Part shown: piece by piece, positions 1 through 8,974 of the stretch
How positions within the stretch are numbered: the stretch's first letter is position 1
Layout of the letters: every line of letters begins with the position of its first letter
DNA from: Bacteroidota bacterium
GTDB lineage: Bacteria > Bacteroidota > Bacteroidia > Chitinophagales > Chitinophagaceae
Direction: 5' to 3'
Length of the DNA: 25,735 nt
NCBI GenBank assembly: GCA_023386235.1
Contig: JAEWKC010000031.1
Span: 1 to 25,735, forward strand
Position numbers and translations under genes: made by a program
Notes under the pieces: model-generated
Databases searched by the model: none
What the model was told of the DNA's origin: nothing
The model's input: the letters and a program-made list of their open reading frames with translations, nothing else

Positions 1-1120
1 ATCAGCCTCACAAAATAACAAATACAAAGGAATAAAGCAAAGCCTCATTTCGCAAAAAATGAAACTGGAAAATGATCTCGCATCAGCCAGAAGTGGTCTT
101 GCCGCAATTGAGCAGCAACTGAATTCCATCGGTCCGCGGCCAGGCTATAGTTCGGTTTCAGCAAGAGCAGGCGGACAGGAAAATTTAATAAGAGAAGCAG
201 GCATGTCTGCTAAAGATTACGCCGATGTAAAAGCGCAATACGATAAAGCAAGTATCCTCTCCAAAGCAGGCGTGAGTCTCGCTTTGGTTGAACCCGGACT
301 GCCCGGATCTCCCGAGCCGTCGAAAGATTATTTGTATGTGGCTTTCTCTGGTATAAGCAGTTTGTTTATGCTTTTGCTTGCGCTTCTGCTGATTTTTATG
401 CTGAATAAAACCGTTGTTACACCTTCTCAACTGGAGTATGTTACAAAACAAAAGATACTTGGCTGGGTAAATTATATCGGAGAAGATAAGGATTTAAGAA
501 CTATCTGGAACGATAATGGAAAGGACAATAAGTATGCTTATTACAAAGACGCATTGCGATCGTTAAGGGTAGATTTGAATGAAATAATGCGGGATGATAA
601 CAAGGTTTTAGGCATTACAAGCATGAGCAGGCAGGAGGGCAGAAGCTTCTTGGCCAACGGGTTATCTTACGCTTTTGCCATGATGGGAAAGAATGTTTTA
701 CTTATTTGTGAAAAAGGATCAAACCTTACGAATGTAATTACTAATATGAATGATGATGATACGTCACAGGTCTTCGAATCTTTTCTGGTAAAAAAAGAAA
801 TACAAATTGAAAACCGCATCACCGTTCTGAACCGCGATACGAGTAATAATTCATTGCTTGAATTGAAGGATAGTAAAAGCCTCATTGCAGGGTTTGACAT
901 TCTGAAAGATACGTTTGATATTGTTATTGTAGACATCGACAGCGCACAGGATATGCACAAGGTAAAAGAATGGATGATGTTTTGCGACAGAAGCATTTCC
1001 GTTTTTGAAGCAGGAAATAAAATCAAAAAAGAGGACCATGTTTTTATAAATTATTTATCTAAACAACCGGGGTTCATCGGCTGGGTAATGAACAAGGTAG
1101 AGGTTAGGAATTTTTCTTAA
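1..1120 (+). CDS. Wzz/Wzc-like polysaccharide copolymerase, C-terminal part, degenerate ATP site
   Basis: The frame is open from base 2 to the stop at 1118-1120 with no stop upstream, so the gene begins before the window; the ATG at 59 is internal. The visible part starts with a polar, helical periplasmic stretch, then a Pro-rich segment (PGLPGSPEPSK), one strong membrane segment (about residues 93-115 counted from the ATG at 59) and a cytoplasmic MinD/BY-kinase-like domain. This is the GumC/Wzc layout, which controls chain length in Wzy-dependent export. The P-loop reads SRQEGRS where active BY-kinases have GEGKS, so the Walker lysine is replaced by arginine. A hydrophobic VIVDIDS strand resembling the Walker A'/B region remains. 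No tyrosine-rich C-terminal tail is present, since the protein ends at VEVRNFS. I infer a copolymerase whose kinase domain is probably inactive. The polymerase gene starts 19 bases downstream. Confidence 0.82.
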   Translation, partial: SASQNNKYKGIKQSLISQKMKLENDLASARSGLAAIEQQLNSIGPRPGYSSVSARAGGQENLIREAGMSAKDYADVKAQYDKASILSKAGVSLALVEPGLPGSPEPSKDYLYVAFSGISSLFMLLLALLLIFMLNKTVVTPSQLEYVTKQKILGWVNYIGEDKDLRTIWNDNGKDNKYAYYKDALRSLRVDLNEIMRDDNKVLGITSMSRQEGRSFLANGLSYAFAMMGKNVLLICEKGSNLTNVITNMNDDDTSQVFESFLVKKEIQIENRITVLNRDTSNNSLLELKDSKSLIAGFDILKDTFDIVIVDIDSAQDMHKVKEWMMFCDRSISVFEAGNKIKKEDHVFINYLSKQPGFIGWVMNKVEVRNFS

Positions 1121-1139
1121 ACAAATAGGATTTTTAAAA

Positions 1140-2576
1140 GTGAGTATAATTACACATAAAATAAAATTTTCCGGGCGAGAATATTTATTTCTCTCTGTTT
1201 GCCTGTTATTGTCTTTGATAATAGGTCTGCTTGCTATTTATTTAAACAATCTTTTTATAACCCTGGCGCCTGCACTTATTTTATTGTCTGTACTTCTGTT
1301 GGTGATCATTTTCAGAAATCCATTGTCGGGATTGATACTTCTTTTGACCTATTGTTTCTTCATGGCTATTCTTAACCGGGAGATCGGACAAATACCTTTC
1401 GGCACCGGCGTGGAAATAATAGTAATCCTTACATGGTTAAGTGTTTGGTACAACGCATCCGGATTTGATTTCAAAACGCTTAACAACGATCTTATATGGT
1501 TGATGATTGCATGGTTCGGCATTAGTGTAGTGGAAATCATTAATCCTTCAGGTGCAAGTCCTCAGGGTTGGTTGCAGGAAATAAGAAGCACAGCATTAGC
1601 TCCTTTGTTGATAACGCCATTGGCCATATTGTTGATCAATTCTAAACGAAGACTCAATTTGTTTTTGGTGTTGATATTGACTTTTTCTTTTCTTGCAAGC
1701 CTCAACGGGTTAAAGCAATTATTCATCGGACTTTCTCCCGGCGAACAGGCTTTTTTAGCTGCTGGTGGCGCTGAAACGCACGTAATCAACGGGCAGTTAC
1801 GCATATTCTCTTTTTACAGCGATGCAAGTCAGTTTGGTCCTATACAGGCGCTCATCGGTTTGATAGCTTTAATATTAGCTGTCGGGCTCAACGGGTGGAT
1901 AAAGAAATTTCTTCTTTTTTCATTAGCCATATTATCGTTTTACGGCATGATAATATCCGGCACCAGAGGCGCTTTTTTTGTAGTGGCAATAGGCATTATC
2001 GTGGCCATTGTATTAAGCAGAAATTTAAAAGTTATTATTTTCGGAGGAGGCTTGAGCCTTGGTGCTTTCGCGTTTCTTAAATATACCTATATCGGCAATG
2101 CCAACTACAATATATATCGTCTGCGCTCATCCTTAGATCCTTCAGATGCTTCTTTGAATGTGCGTATCATCAATCAGCAAAAATTAAGCGATTATCTGGC
2201 TACAAAACCTTTTGGTGAAGGATTGGGCGTTATTGGACATTGGGGAAGAGAATATAATCCCGGGCATTATTTATCCACGATAGCTCCGGATAGTTACTGG
2301 GTAAAGGTTTGGGCCATGTATGGCATTGTAGGATTCGTAATTTTCTTTTGTGTATGGATGTTTATATTAGGGAAATGTGCCGGCATGATATGGAAAGTAA
2401 ATGATAAAGATCTCCGAACGAAATTAATAGCGCTTTATGCAGGCGTAGTCGGAATTTTTGTTTGCAGTTATGGCAATGAGGTAATGAATGCCATGCCCGC
2501 ACTGATCGTTTTTCAAATGTCTGTGGGCATTATTTATATTATGTGCAATAAATATTTTCAAAAAAATAAACAATAA
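1140..2576 (+). CDS. O-antigen polymerase/ligase-like membrane protein (Wzy/WaaL family)
   Basis: A 478-residue, very hydrophobic protein with about ten to twelve predicted membrane segments. The mid-protein run RIFSFYSDASQFG followed by ISGTRGAFF is typical of the Wzy_C (O-antigen ligase) family, and the large polar loop with the RLRSSLDPSDASLNVR stretch fits the main periplasmic loop. In a Wzx/Wzy pathway such a protein joins lipid-linked repeat units at the periplasmic face of the inner membrane. The start is GTG at 1140, with AGGA at 1127-1130 upstream. It lies directly behind the copolymerase and in front of a small membrane peptide and an acyltransferase, so it is most likely the polymerase of this EPS. 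A ligase role cannot be excluded from sequence alone. Confidence 0.85.
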   Translation: MSIITHKIKFSGREYLFLSVCLLLSLIIGLLAIYLNNLFITLAPALILLSVLLLVIIFRNPLSGLILLLTYCFFMAILNREIGQIPFGTGVEIIVILTWLSVWYNASGFDFKTLNNDLIWLMIAWFGISVVEIINPSGASPQGWLQEIRSTALAPLLITPLAILLINSKRRLNLFLVLILTFSFLASLNGLKQLFIGLSPGEQAFLAAGGAETHVINGQLRIFSFYSDASQFGPIQALIGLIALILAVGLNGWIKKFLLFSLAILSFYGMIISGTRGAFFVVAIGIIVAIVLSRNLKVIIFGGGLSLGAFAFLKYTYIGNANYNIYRLRSSLDPSDASLNVRIINQQKLSDYLATKPFGEGLGVIGHWGREYNPGHYLSTIAPDSYWVKVWAMYGIVGFVIFFCVWMFILGKCAGMIWKVNDKDLRTKLIALYAGVVGIFVCSYGNEVMNAMPALIVFQMSVGIIYIMCNKYFQKNKQ

Positions 2577-2587
2577 AAATTATTCAG

Positions 2588-2680
2588 ATGCCTTTTATTT
2601 ATTTTATCATCCCCGGTATTTTTTTTATTCTTTTAGGTATTATAAAAGGATTGAAGAGTATGAAAGCAAGTAAAGATTAA
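2588..2680 (+). CDS. 30-residue single-pass membrane peptide between polymerase and acyltransferase
   Basis: The 108-base gap between the polymerase stop and the acyltransferase start contains ATG at 2588 followed by 30 codons and TAA at 2678-2680. The predicted peptide is MPFIYFIIPGIFFILLGIIK followed by a basic tail (GLKSMKASKD). That is one hydrophobic helix with a positively charged C-terminus, as expected for a small inner-membrane protein with its C-terminus in the cytoplasm. The stop lies four bases before the acyltransferase ATG, so it fits the operon spacing. I do not recognise a family. Short hydrophobic frames can arise by chance in T-rich DNA, so this is a reasonable but unproven gene. 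Confidence 0.45.
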   Translation: MPFIYFIIPGIFFILLGIIKGLKSMKASKD

Positions 2681-2684
2681 TCTC

Positions 2685-3305
2685 ATGAATATAAAAGAAA
2701 AAATAAAAAGCAACCCGGCATTGAAAAAAGCAGCACTATTCATGTTAATGTCCAAAGGAGATCCGAGACCAAGATGGTGGATAAGAAAGCTGGTAAACCC
2801 TTTTAAACATAGGATGGGACGCGGTTCCCGCATAAGATGTAATGTGAGGATAGATGTTTTTCCCTACAACAATTTTTATATCGGCGAAAGATCTATTGTG
2901 GAAGATTTTACGGTTATCAATAACGGCGTCGGCGAAGTGCTGATAGGAGATAATACGATCGTCGGTATTGGCAACGTTGTCATCGGGCCGGTGGAAATAG
3001 GAAATAATGTAATGCTGGCACAGAATATTGTGGTTTCGGCTTTAAATCACAATTACAGCAATATTGATATATCGCCCAAAGAACAGGGTGTAGATTGCAG
3101 AAGAATTATTATAGCCGATAATGTATGGATAGGCGCCAACTCTGTTATTACACCGGGAGTTAGTATCGGTAAACATGCTGTGATTGGCGCGGGAAGTGTG
3201 GTTACCAAAAATGTACCAGCATATAGTGTAGTGGTAGGCAGTCCTGCAAAAGTTATAAAAATATATAATCCAGATACCAACGAGTGGGAAAAAGTAATTG
3301 CATAA
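2685..3305 (+). CDS. Left-handed beta-helix acyltransferase (hexapeptide repeat, WbbJ/LacA-like)
   Basis: A 206-residue protein. After a basic N-terminal segment it shows imperfect hexapeptide repeats from about residue 60 to 190, for example IGDNTIVGIGNVVIG, VWIGANSVITPGVSIG and AVIGAGSVVTKNVPAYSVVVG. These build the left-handed beta-helix of acetyl-CoA- or acyl-CoA-dependent O-acyltransferases. ALNHNY contains the histidine expected as catalytic base, and GSPAKVI is the usual end of the helix. The likely role is O-acetylation (or another acylation) of a sugar in the EPS repeat unit, or of a precursor, in the cytoplasm. Acceptor and acyl donor cannot be told from the sequence. The next glycosyltransferase follows closely. 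Confidence 0.85.
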   Translation: MNIKEKIKSNPALKKAALFMLMSKGDPRPRWWIRKLVNPFKHRMGRGSRIRCNVRIDVFPYNNFYIGERSIVEDFTVINNGVGEVLIGDNTIVGIGNVVIGPVEIGNNVMLAQNIVVSALNHNYSNIDISPKEQGVDCRRIIIADNVWIGANSVITPGVSIGKHAVIGAGSVVTKNVPAYSVVVGSPAKVIKIYNPDTNEWEKVIA

Positions 3306-3327
3306 CCTCTTCAATCACATAAATAGT

Positions 3328-4485
3328 ATGATAATATTTTTGATAGCAATACAAGTGCTGGTAAGTATTCCTCTTTGGTTTCCGGTAGTATTAAAACTGA
3401 GGGCTCGCTTTATAAAAAAGAAAGAACCCGGTATGGATAAATCTTTTATATCGGACTTCGCAATAATTGTTACCGCTTATAAGCAACTTGATCTGATTGA
3501 AAGTGTTGTGCATTCTGTTTTACAAAGTACTTACAGCAACTATATGATTTATGTTGTGGCTGATGCGTGTGAGCAAAAGGATATAGCATTTGATTCGGAG
3601 CGGGTAGTGATATTATACCCTGATAAAATATTGGCAGGAAATACCCGCTCACATTTTTATGCTATCAACAGGTTTGTGAGAGCGCATAACGTCATCACGA
3701 TTATTGACAGTGACAATCTGGTTGATAAAAAATATTTAGAACAAATGCATGTAAAGTTTCAGCAAGGATATGAGGCTGTACAGGGTGTGCGCACGGCCAG
3801 GAACCTCAATTCTTTTTATGCCTGCTTGGACGAAACCGGTGATATGTATTATCGTTTTATTGACAGGAAACTTTTATTTGAATCCGGCTCTTCGGCTTCT
3901 CTGGCGGGATCCGGCATGTCATTTACAACGGCATTGTATAAAGAATGCCTGGAGAAAGTGGATATATCAGGTGCAGGGTTTGACAAAGTTTTACAGTATG
4001 AATTATTATACCGGGATTATAATGTCGCCTTTGCGGAGAATGCAGTTGTGTATGATGGTAAAACAAGCAAATCGGATCAACTGGTAAAACAACGTGCACG
4101 TTGGATAAACACCTGGTTCAGGTATTGGGTATTGGCATTAAAATTATTGGGTCGTTCTGTCAGGAATTTTTCCTGGAACCAGTTCGCATTTTCCATCATG
4201 CTTTTAAGACCGCCGTTGTTTGTACTTTTCTTTATTGTATTTCTTTTTATTTTATCAGATATTATACTCCTGCCGTATTTTTTAATTTTCTGGCTGGCTG
4301 TATTGCTGGTATTTATTACTGTTTTTTTTACGTCATTATCCTATTTCAAATCCGGTAAAATCATCTACTTATCGCTGTTAAGAATTCCGAAGTTCATATT
4401 CTGGCAAGTGGTAGCTATGGGCAAAGCCAAATCGGCAAATAAACTATCAGTAGCAACGGAACACAAATCTTCAGACTATAAATAA
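3328..4485 (+). CDS. Membrane-bound GT2 glycosyltransferase of processive type (QxxRW)
   Basis: I chose ATG 3328 (385 residues, beginning MIIFLIAIQ). A TTG at 3298 would overlap the acyltransferase and add ten polar residues before the first membrane segment. After an N-terminal membrane anchor comes a GT-A domain (IIVTAYKQLDLIESVVHSVL) with the metal-binding DSD at about 127-129 and Q255-R-A-R258-W259. This QxxRW signature belongs to processive GT2 synthases such as cellulose and hyaluronan synthases. Two or three C-terminal membrane segments (about 275-345) complete the usual architecture. It may therefore add several sugars or a whole chain rather than one residue, although the signature also occurs in some non-processive membrane GT2 enzymes. 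Donor and linkage are unknown. Confidence 0.83.
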   Translation: MIIFLIAIQVLVSIPLWFPVVLKLRARFIKKKEPGMDKSFISDFAIIVTAYKQLDLIESVVHSVLQSTYSNYMIYVVADACEQKDIAFDSERVVILYPDKILAGNTRSHFYAINRFVRAHNVITIIDSDNLVDKKYLEQMHVKFQQGYEAVQGVRTARNLNSFYACLDETGDMYYRFIDRKLLFESGSSASLAGSGMSFTTALYKECLEKVDISGAGFDKVLQYELLYRDYNVAFAENAVVYDGKTSKSDQLVKQRARWINTWFRYWVLALKLLGRSVRNFSWNQFAFSIMLLRPPLFVLFFIVFLFILSDIILLPYFLIFWLAVLLVFITVFFTSLSYFKSGKIIYLSLLRIPKFIFWQVVAMGKAKSANKLSVATEHKSSDYK

Positions 4486-4493
4486 AAAATAAA

Positions 4494-5618
4494 ATGAGTA
4501 AAATCGGCATCGAAGTACAAAGGCTTTTCAGGAAGAAAAAACATGGAATGGAAGTAGTAGCCATGGAATTGATTAATGAATTGAAGCAAATGCAAACGGC
4601 CAACAGCTTTGTAGTTTTTGCAAAAGACGACGAGGACAAAAAATCTTTTGCCAATACAGAAAACATAAGTTTTAAAACCATCACGGGTCGCACTTACATG
4701 GATTGGGAGCAATTCTCTCTGCCAAAAGCTGCGAGAAAAGAGAAAATAGATTTTCTGCATTCTACCTGCAACACATCGGCGCTGAGGTTGAAAGTGCCGC
4801 TATTGCTTACTTTACATGATATTATTTATCTGGAAGAATTAAATTTTAAAGGCACGGCTTATCAGAATTTTGGTAATCTCTATCGTAAATTTGTTGTGCC
4901 CGCGATTGTGAAAAAGAGCAGATATATTATTACCGTTTCCAATTTTGAGAAGGATGTAATAATGAAAAAACTAAATGTGTCCGAAGAAAAAATAAAAGTG
5001 GTTTATAACGCGGTCAATAAAAAATTCAATAATAATTATACTTCTGCCGAAATAAAAGATTTTAAGGAAAAATATCATCTGCCCGAACAATTTATTCTGT
5101 TTTTGGGAAACACAGCTCCCAAAAAAAATACAAACAACGCGGTAGATGCTTACATAAAGTATTGCGATAATTTCTCAGAACCCATGCCTATGGTAATACT
5201 GGATTACGATAAGTCTCTGTTGGAAGAAAAATTAAAAAAGTGTAACAGGCAGGAGCTTTTAAAGAATTTTATATTCCTGGGATTTATAGCTTCCGATGAA
5301 ATGCCGCTGATGTACAACGCAGCTACATTATTTTTATATCCTTCTCTCAGAGAAAGTTTTGGATTGCCAATACTGGAAGCGATGGGTTGCGGAACGCCAG
5401 TAATTACGTCTAACACTTCATCCATGCCGGAAGTATCGGGTAATGCGGCTTTGCTAGTAGATCCGTTCAGCACAAATGATATTGCAGAAAAGATAGCTGA
5501 AATTCTTACAAATGTTTCGTTGAAAAATGATCTTATTCAAAAAGGGATTGTGCGTGCGGCCGAATTTACGTGGAAAAGATCAGCTGAAAATTTATTGTCC
5601 ATTTATAATACGATGTAA
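4494..5618 (+). CDS. GT4-family glycosyltransferase (GT-B fold)
   Basis: A 374-residue soluble protein starting with ATG nine bases after the previous stop. The N-terminal half ends in the acceptor-domain features LHDIIYLEEL and SRYIITVSNFEKD. The C-terminal half is the Glycos_transf_1 donor domain: ILFLGNTAPKKN, FLGFIASDEMPLMYNAATLF and YPSLRESFGLPILEAMGCG. The last carries the EX7E glutamates that contact the nucleotide sugar in retaining GT4 enzymes. It most likely adds one sugar from a nucleotide donor to the lipid-linked repeat unit at the cytoplasmic face. The specific sugar cannot be predicted. Its stop is followed four bases later by the next glycosyltransferase. Confidence 0.9.
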   Translation: MSKIGIEVQRLFRKKKHGMEVVAMELINELKQMQTANSFVVFAKDDEDKKSFANTENISFKTITGRTYMDWEQFSLPKAARKEKIDFLHSTCNTSALRLKVPLLLTLHDIIYLEELNFKGTAYQNFGNLYRKFVVPAIVKKSRYIITVSNFEKDVIMKKLNVSEEKIKVVYNAVNKKFNNNYTSAEIKDFKEKYHLPEQFILFLGNTAPKKNTNNAVDAYIKYCDNFSEPMPMVILDYDKSLLEEKLKKCNRQELLKNFIFLGFIASDEMPLMYNAATLFLYPSLRESFGLPILEAMGCGTPVITSNTSSMPEVSGNAALLVDPFSTNDIAEKIAEILTNVSLKNDLIQKGIVRAAEFTWKRSAENLLSIYNTM

Positions 5619-5622
5619 TTCT

Positions 5623-6420
5623 ATGCGACCGTTATTCTCTCCAAAGTACATAGCACGCTTTATCCAACCTTCGGAATGGTTTGAAATGAATGTGGAGGTA
5701 ATAAAAAATAATCTTCACAAGCTAAACAGCGATCATCCCGAGGTTTCCGTGATCATACCTGCCTACAATGAAGAAAAAAATATATTAAGAACCCTGGCTT
5801 CCATAGCGCAATCTATTACAGGTTTTAAAACAGAAGTGATTGTGGTAGACAACAACTCAACAGACAATACAAAGGCTTTGACAGTAAGATCGGGCTGCAA
5901 ATATATTTTTGAAGATAAGAAAGGAGTGAAGGCGGCGAGAACCAAAGGCCTACAATATGCAAAAGGTAAATACATTATCAATGCCGATGCAGATACCATT
6001 TATTCACCTTACTGGATCGAAGATTTAATAACGCCGTTGCATACTCGTGATGATGTTGCCATGACGTATGGAAAGTTTGCTTTTATTGCCGAAAGAAATA
6101 ACAGCCGCTTTGGTTTTTATGTTTATGAAATTTGCGGAGATATGTATAAAACGATAAACGGTATTTTAAAGGACAAAGCGATGTATGTGTATGGCTGTTC
6201 TTCGGCCTATAGGAAAGAACAGGCGCTAATGGTAAATGCTTACGAGCATCCACCGGGAGCTAATGAAGACGGCTACCTGGCATTGAAATTAAGAAACAAA
6301 TTTGGCAGGTTAGTTCAAATATCAAATAAGAACAGTTTTGCCTGGACATCCGGCAGGCAGCTGGTTGCAGACGGAACGCTTACAAACAGACTTATTAAAA
6401 AGATAATGAATTTATTTTAA
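5623..6420 (+). CDS. GT2-family glycosyltransferase
   Basis: The ATG at 5623 gives a 265-residue protein placed four bases after the preceding stop. A longer frame from 5527 would overlap that gene by 92 bases with non-conserved residues, so I reject it. A typical GT-A start follows: VSVIIPAYNEEKNILRTLAS, VIVVDNNSTDNT, then INADADTIYS, whose DAD is the metal-binding motif. The segment PPGANEDGYLALKLRNKFG contains the ED expected for the catalytic base. There are no evident membrane helices, so it is a single-addition inverting glycosyltransferase acting in the cytoplasm on the lipid-linked oligosaccharide. Donor and acceptor are unknown. Confidence 0.87.
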   Translation: MRPLFSPKYIARFIQPSEWFEMNVEVIKNNLHKLNSDHPEVSVIIPAYNEEKNILRTLASIAQSITGFKTEVIVVDNNSTDNTKALTVRSGCKYIFEDKKGVKAARTKGLQYAKGKYIINADADTIYSPYWIEDLITPLHTRDDVAMTYGKFAFIAERNNSRFGFYVYEICGDMYKTINGILKDKAMYVYGCSSAYRKEQALMVNAYEHPPGANEDGYLALKLRNKFGRLVQISNKNSFAWTSGRQLVADGTLTNRLIKKIMNLF

Positions 6421-6421
6421 A

Positions 6422-7618
6422 ATGATGCTTCAAAACAAAGTAATTTTTATATTGAGCCTGATGAAGTTTGACGGACTCGCTTCAACAAATTTTACCGTTG
6501 CCAAATACCTGGCGAGGCATAATGAAGTGTACTATCTTGAACAACCTTTTACTTTAAAAGATTATATGCAACTTGATAAAAAAAGCGAAAAATATATCAG
6601 GAGAAAAGAAGGTATGAACCTGCTTTCAAATGGGTTGCTCAGTGAAAAAGTAGATGGTGTAAATGTTGTTATCAGTTACCCTGTATTGCCTATCGCGTTT
6701 TTACCCAAAGGCAGACTGTATGACAGTTTGCTTTATATCAATGAAAGTCTTATTTTAAATCGTATAAAAAGAATCATCAAAGAAAAAAGTATTAAAGAAT
6801 ACATTTTTATCAATTCCTATAATTTTCATTTTCCCAATATTGGGAAGAGGTTATCGCCTGCATTGTCTGTGTATCATTGTGTTGATCCTATTGTGGGAGA
6901 ATATGACAGCAGGCATGGCGTAGAAGCTGAAAATAAAATTGTTGCCGGTTCAGATGTGGTTGTGTGTACGAGCAAAGCTTTATATCTTGAAAAAAGAAGA
7001 ATTAATAATAATACGTATTTTGTTCCAAATGCTTCTGACCTGGTAGATACCTTGCAGGCAAACAAAGATTTCTCTATTCATAACACTGTATCGCATATTC
7101 CACGACCTATTGCGGGCTATGTAGGCGCTATTGAAAGACGACTGGATTTTGAATTGTTGAAAAAAGTAACGGAAGAAAATAAACATATAAGTTTTGTATT
7201 TGTAGGCCCGGTATATCATGAGCATGTGCCCGGGTGGTTCTTTCAACAAAATAATATTTATGTTATTCCTCCTATTCCATATTCGGAAGTGCCGGATATG
7301 ATCTATTCTTTTGACGTCTGTCTTATTCCGTTTAAAAAAGATAATGACAGCAAAAGCATTTTTCCATTGAAACTGTTTGAGTACCTGGGTCTTGGCAAAC
7401 CTGTAATTGTCACTGATTTTAATAATGATTTAAAAGACTATACCGCTGAAACTGTAAGTTATGTACACGATGTGCATACTTTTAGTTATGCATTGATAGA
7501 AGCATTGCATAATTCGCAAAGCCTTCTTGCTGAAAGGTTGGAAATAGCCAGAAAAAATACCTGGAAGGTAAGAGTGGATAATATTTCAGATATCCTATTG
7601 CAAACATTATCCGGGTAA
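6422..7618 (+). CDS. GT-B glycosyltransferase resembling TuaH-type enzymes (GT4 clan)
   Basis: A 398-residue protein whose start (ATG 6422, with a second ATG immediately after) directly abuts the previous stop, showing tight coupling. The N-terminal domain has VIFILSLMKFDGLASTNF and a SVYHCVDP segment. The donor domain shows GYVGAIERRLDFELL, FVFVGPVY, IPYSEVPDMIYSFDVCLIPF and FPLKLFEYLGLGKPVI. This last motif with its glutamate is the counterpart of the GT4 EX7E region and resembles the PLKLFEYLA form of teichuronic-acid TuaH-like proteins. It is the last gene of the plus-strand run. Its stop lies only eight bases from the stop of the converging flippase gene, and I see no hairpin terminator between them. 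Confidence 0.83.
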   Translation: MMLQNKVIFILSLMKFDGLASTNFTVAKYLARHNEVYYLEQPFTLKDYMQLDKKSEKYIRRKEGMNLLSNGLLSEKVDGVNVVISYPVLPIAFLPKGRLYDSLLYINESLILNRIKRIIKEKSIKEYIFINSYNFHFPNIGKRLSPALSVYHCVDPIVGEYDSRHGVEAENKIVAGSDVVVCTSKALYLEKRRINNNTYFVPNASDLVDTLQANKDFSIHNTVSHIPRPIAGYVGAIERRLDFELLKKVTEENKHISFVFVGPVYHEHVPGWFFQQNNIYVIPPIPYSEVPDMIYSFDVCLIPFKKDNDSKSIFPLKLFEYLGLGKPVIVTDFNNDLKDYTAETVSYVHDVHTFSYALIEALHNSQSLLAERLEIARKNTWKVRVDNISDILLQTLSG

Positions 7619-7626
7619 AAACGGAT

Positions 7627-8961
7627 TTACACCATCGCATTTTTTTTTCTGCCGATGTATATCAGGTAAAATTCCGGGTAAAATTTATAGGCATATATCC
7701 ACGGATTAAGCGCGTTGATCTTATAATATTTACTCAAATAAAATTGTGCTATCGCAAAGCTGATAGCAGTAGCCAGCAATGTGCCGTATGCCGCGCCAAC
7801 TACTCCGAAATTTTTGATGAAAAGAAAATTGAACGCGATAACTAAAACAGTGGTTATTATAACAAGAAAAAAATTGAATTTTGTTTTTCCTGCACTTGTA
7901 AGTATGGAGCCGCATTGTCTGCCGTAAGGTGATAGGAGGCAGGTGAGTAAAGTTATTTTTAATAAAGGAATGGAATCGGCGTACCTGTTTCCTGCGATAA
8001 TATGAATGACAGGTTCGGCAAATATGAATATAAAAATTACAATCGGCAACAACAAGGCCAGGATTACTCCAACTGATTTTTCATACAGGTATTTGATGGA
8101 TTGTTCTCCTTCCTTAGATATTTTTATAGCGCTCTTCGGATACAATATGGCTGCCATTGCAGAAGTAGGAATGTCGGTAAGATTCGTGATCCTTACAGCC
8201 ACATTATAGGATCCGCTGGCTGTTTTTGATAGCAGCGAACCTAACATCATCTGGTCTATAGATCCCGCCAGTATTGAGCTTAAAGAAACACCGAACGTAT
8301 ATTTCCCAAAGTGGAATAATTTTTTTACCCACTGCCAATCTACTTTTTTAGCGATTTTTATTTTCTTGTAAGTATAACCGACGGCTATTAAAATAGCAAT
8401 GCTTACACTGAATATTTGCGCGTACGTCAGGAGTAAAACATTGGTCTGCGTTTCTGTAAAAAAACAAAATGATACATAAGCCAGGAATATACCCTGCCTT
8501 GCAATGTTAGAATAAAAGATACCTGTAAAATTTAAATTGGACTGTTCAATGCAATTCAGTTGGTTTAAAATTCCTGAAAAGAAAAACACCACAATGTACA
8601 AGTGAAGCATCGTATTGATTTCGGGCGAATGCCAGCTCGCGCTTAACCATGGACCGATAATTAATAAGACAATTATAATAATTATCGTAGTCATCAGATT
8701 CATCAGGAAGGTAGCGGTATTTATCTTCCTTTTATCCGTTTCATCTGCTGACGATAAATATTTTACCACGGCCTCCTGCGTTAAACCATTTCTGGCCATT
8801 TCTATAATGCTTACCACACTCAAAAAAAGTATCCATGTTCCATAGTCCTCTTTCGACAGGCTTCTGATAAGCATGTAAAAACTGCTGAAACCGAATAATA
8901 CCGTAAGAACATTCTGCGAAATATTTATCAAACCGTTTTTTAGCCAATATTTTGAAGACAT
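7627..8961 (-). CDS. Wzx-type oligosaccharide flippase (MOP superfamily)
   Basis: A 444-residue protein with about twelve membrane helices. It begins NGLINISQNVLTVLFGFSSF, includes a first-loop SLSKEDYGTWILFLSVVSI segment, and has DQMMLGSLLSKTASGSYNVA after the middle helix; these are hallmarks of Wzx/RfbX polysaccharide flippases. It would move undecaprenyl-linked repeat units to the outer leaflet of the inner membrane for the polymerase at 1140-2576. It is the last gene of the minus-strand run and lies thirteen bases beyond the stop of the GT-B-like gene. It faces the plus-strand glycosyltransferases, so the Wzx and Wzy of one pathway are on opposite strands. Confidence 0.88.
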   Translation of the reverse strand: MSSKYWLKNGLINISQNVLTVLFGFSSFYMLIRSLSKEDYGTWILFLSVVSIIEMARNGLTQEAVVKYLSSADETDKRKINTATFLMNLMTTIIIIIVLLIIGPWLSASWHSPEINTMLHLYIVVFFFSGILNQLNCIEQSNLNFTGIFYSNIARQGIFLAYVSFCFFTETQTNVLLLTYAQIFSVSIAILIAVGYTYKKIKIAKKVDWQWVKKLFHFGKYTFGVSLSSILAGSIDQMMLGSLLSKTASGSYNVAVRITNLTDIPTSAMAAILYPKSAIKISKEGEQSIKYLYEKSVGVILALLLPIVIFIFIFAEPVIHIIAGNRYADSIPLLKITLLTCLLSPYGRQCGSILTSAGKTKFNFFLVIITTVLVIAFNFLFIKNFGVVGAAYGTLLATAISFAIAQFYLSKYYKINALNPWIYAYKFYPEFYLIYIGRKKNAMV

Positions 8962-8974
8962 AAATGTTATTTTT

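Noticed and set aside
3298..3327. TTG start for the processive GT2 gene at 3298
   Set aside because: It overlaps the acyltransferase end and adds ten polar residues before the membrane anchor; ATG 3328 is the simpler choice.
5527..5622. A longer N-terminus for the GT2 gene starting at 5527
   Set aside because: It would overlap the preceding GT4 gene by 92 bases and adds a basic, non-GT2-like stretch; ATG 5623 gives natural operon spacing.
7619..7626. A bidirectional terminator between the convergent stops at 7618 and 7627
   Set aside because: No stem-loop with T-tract is visible around the eight-base gap.
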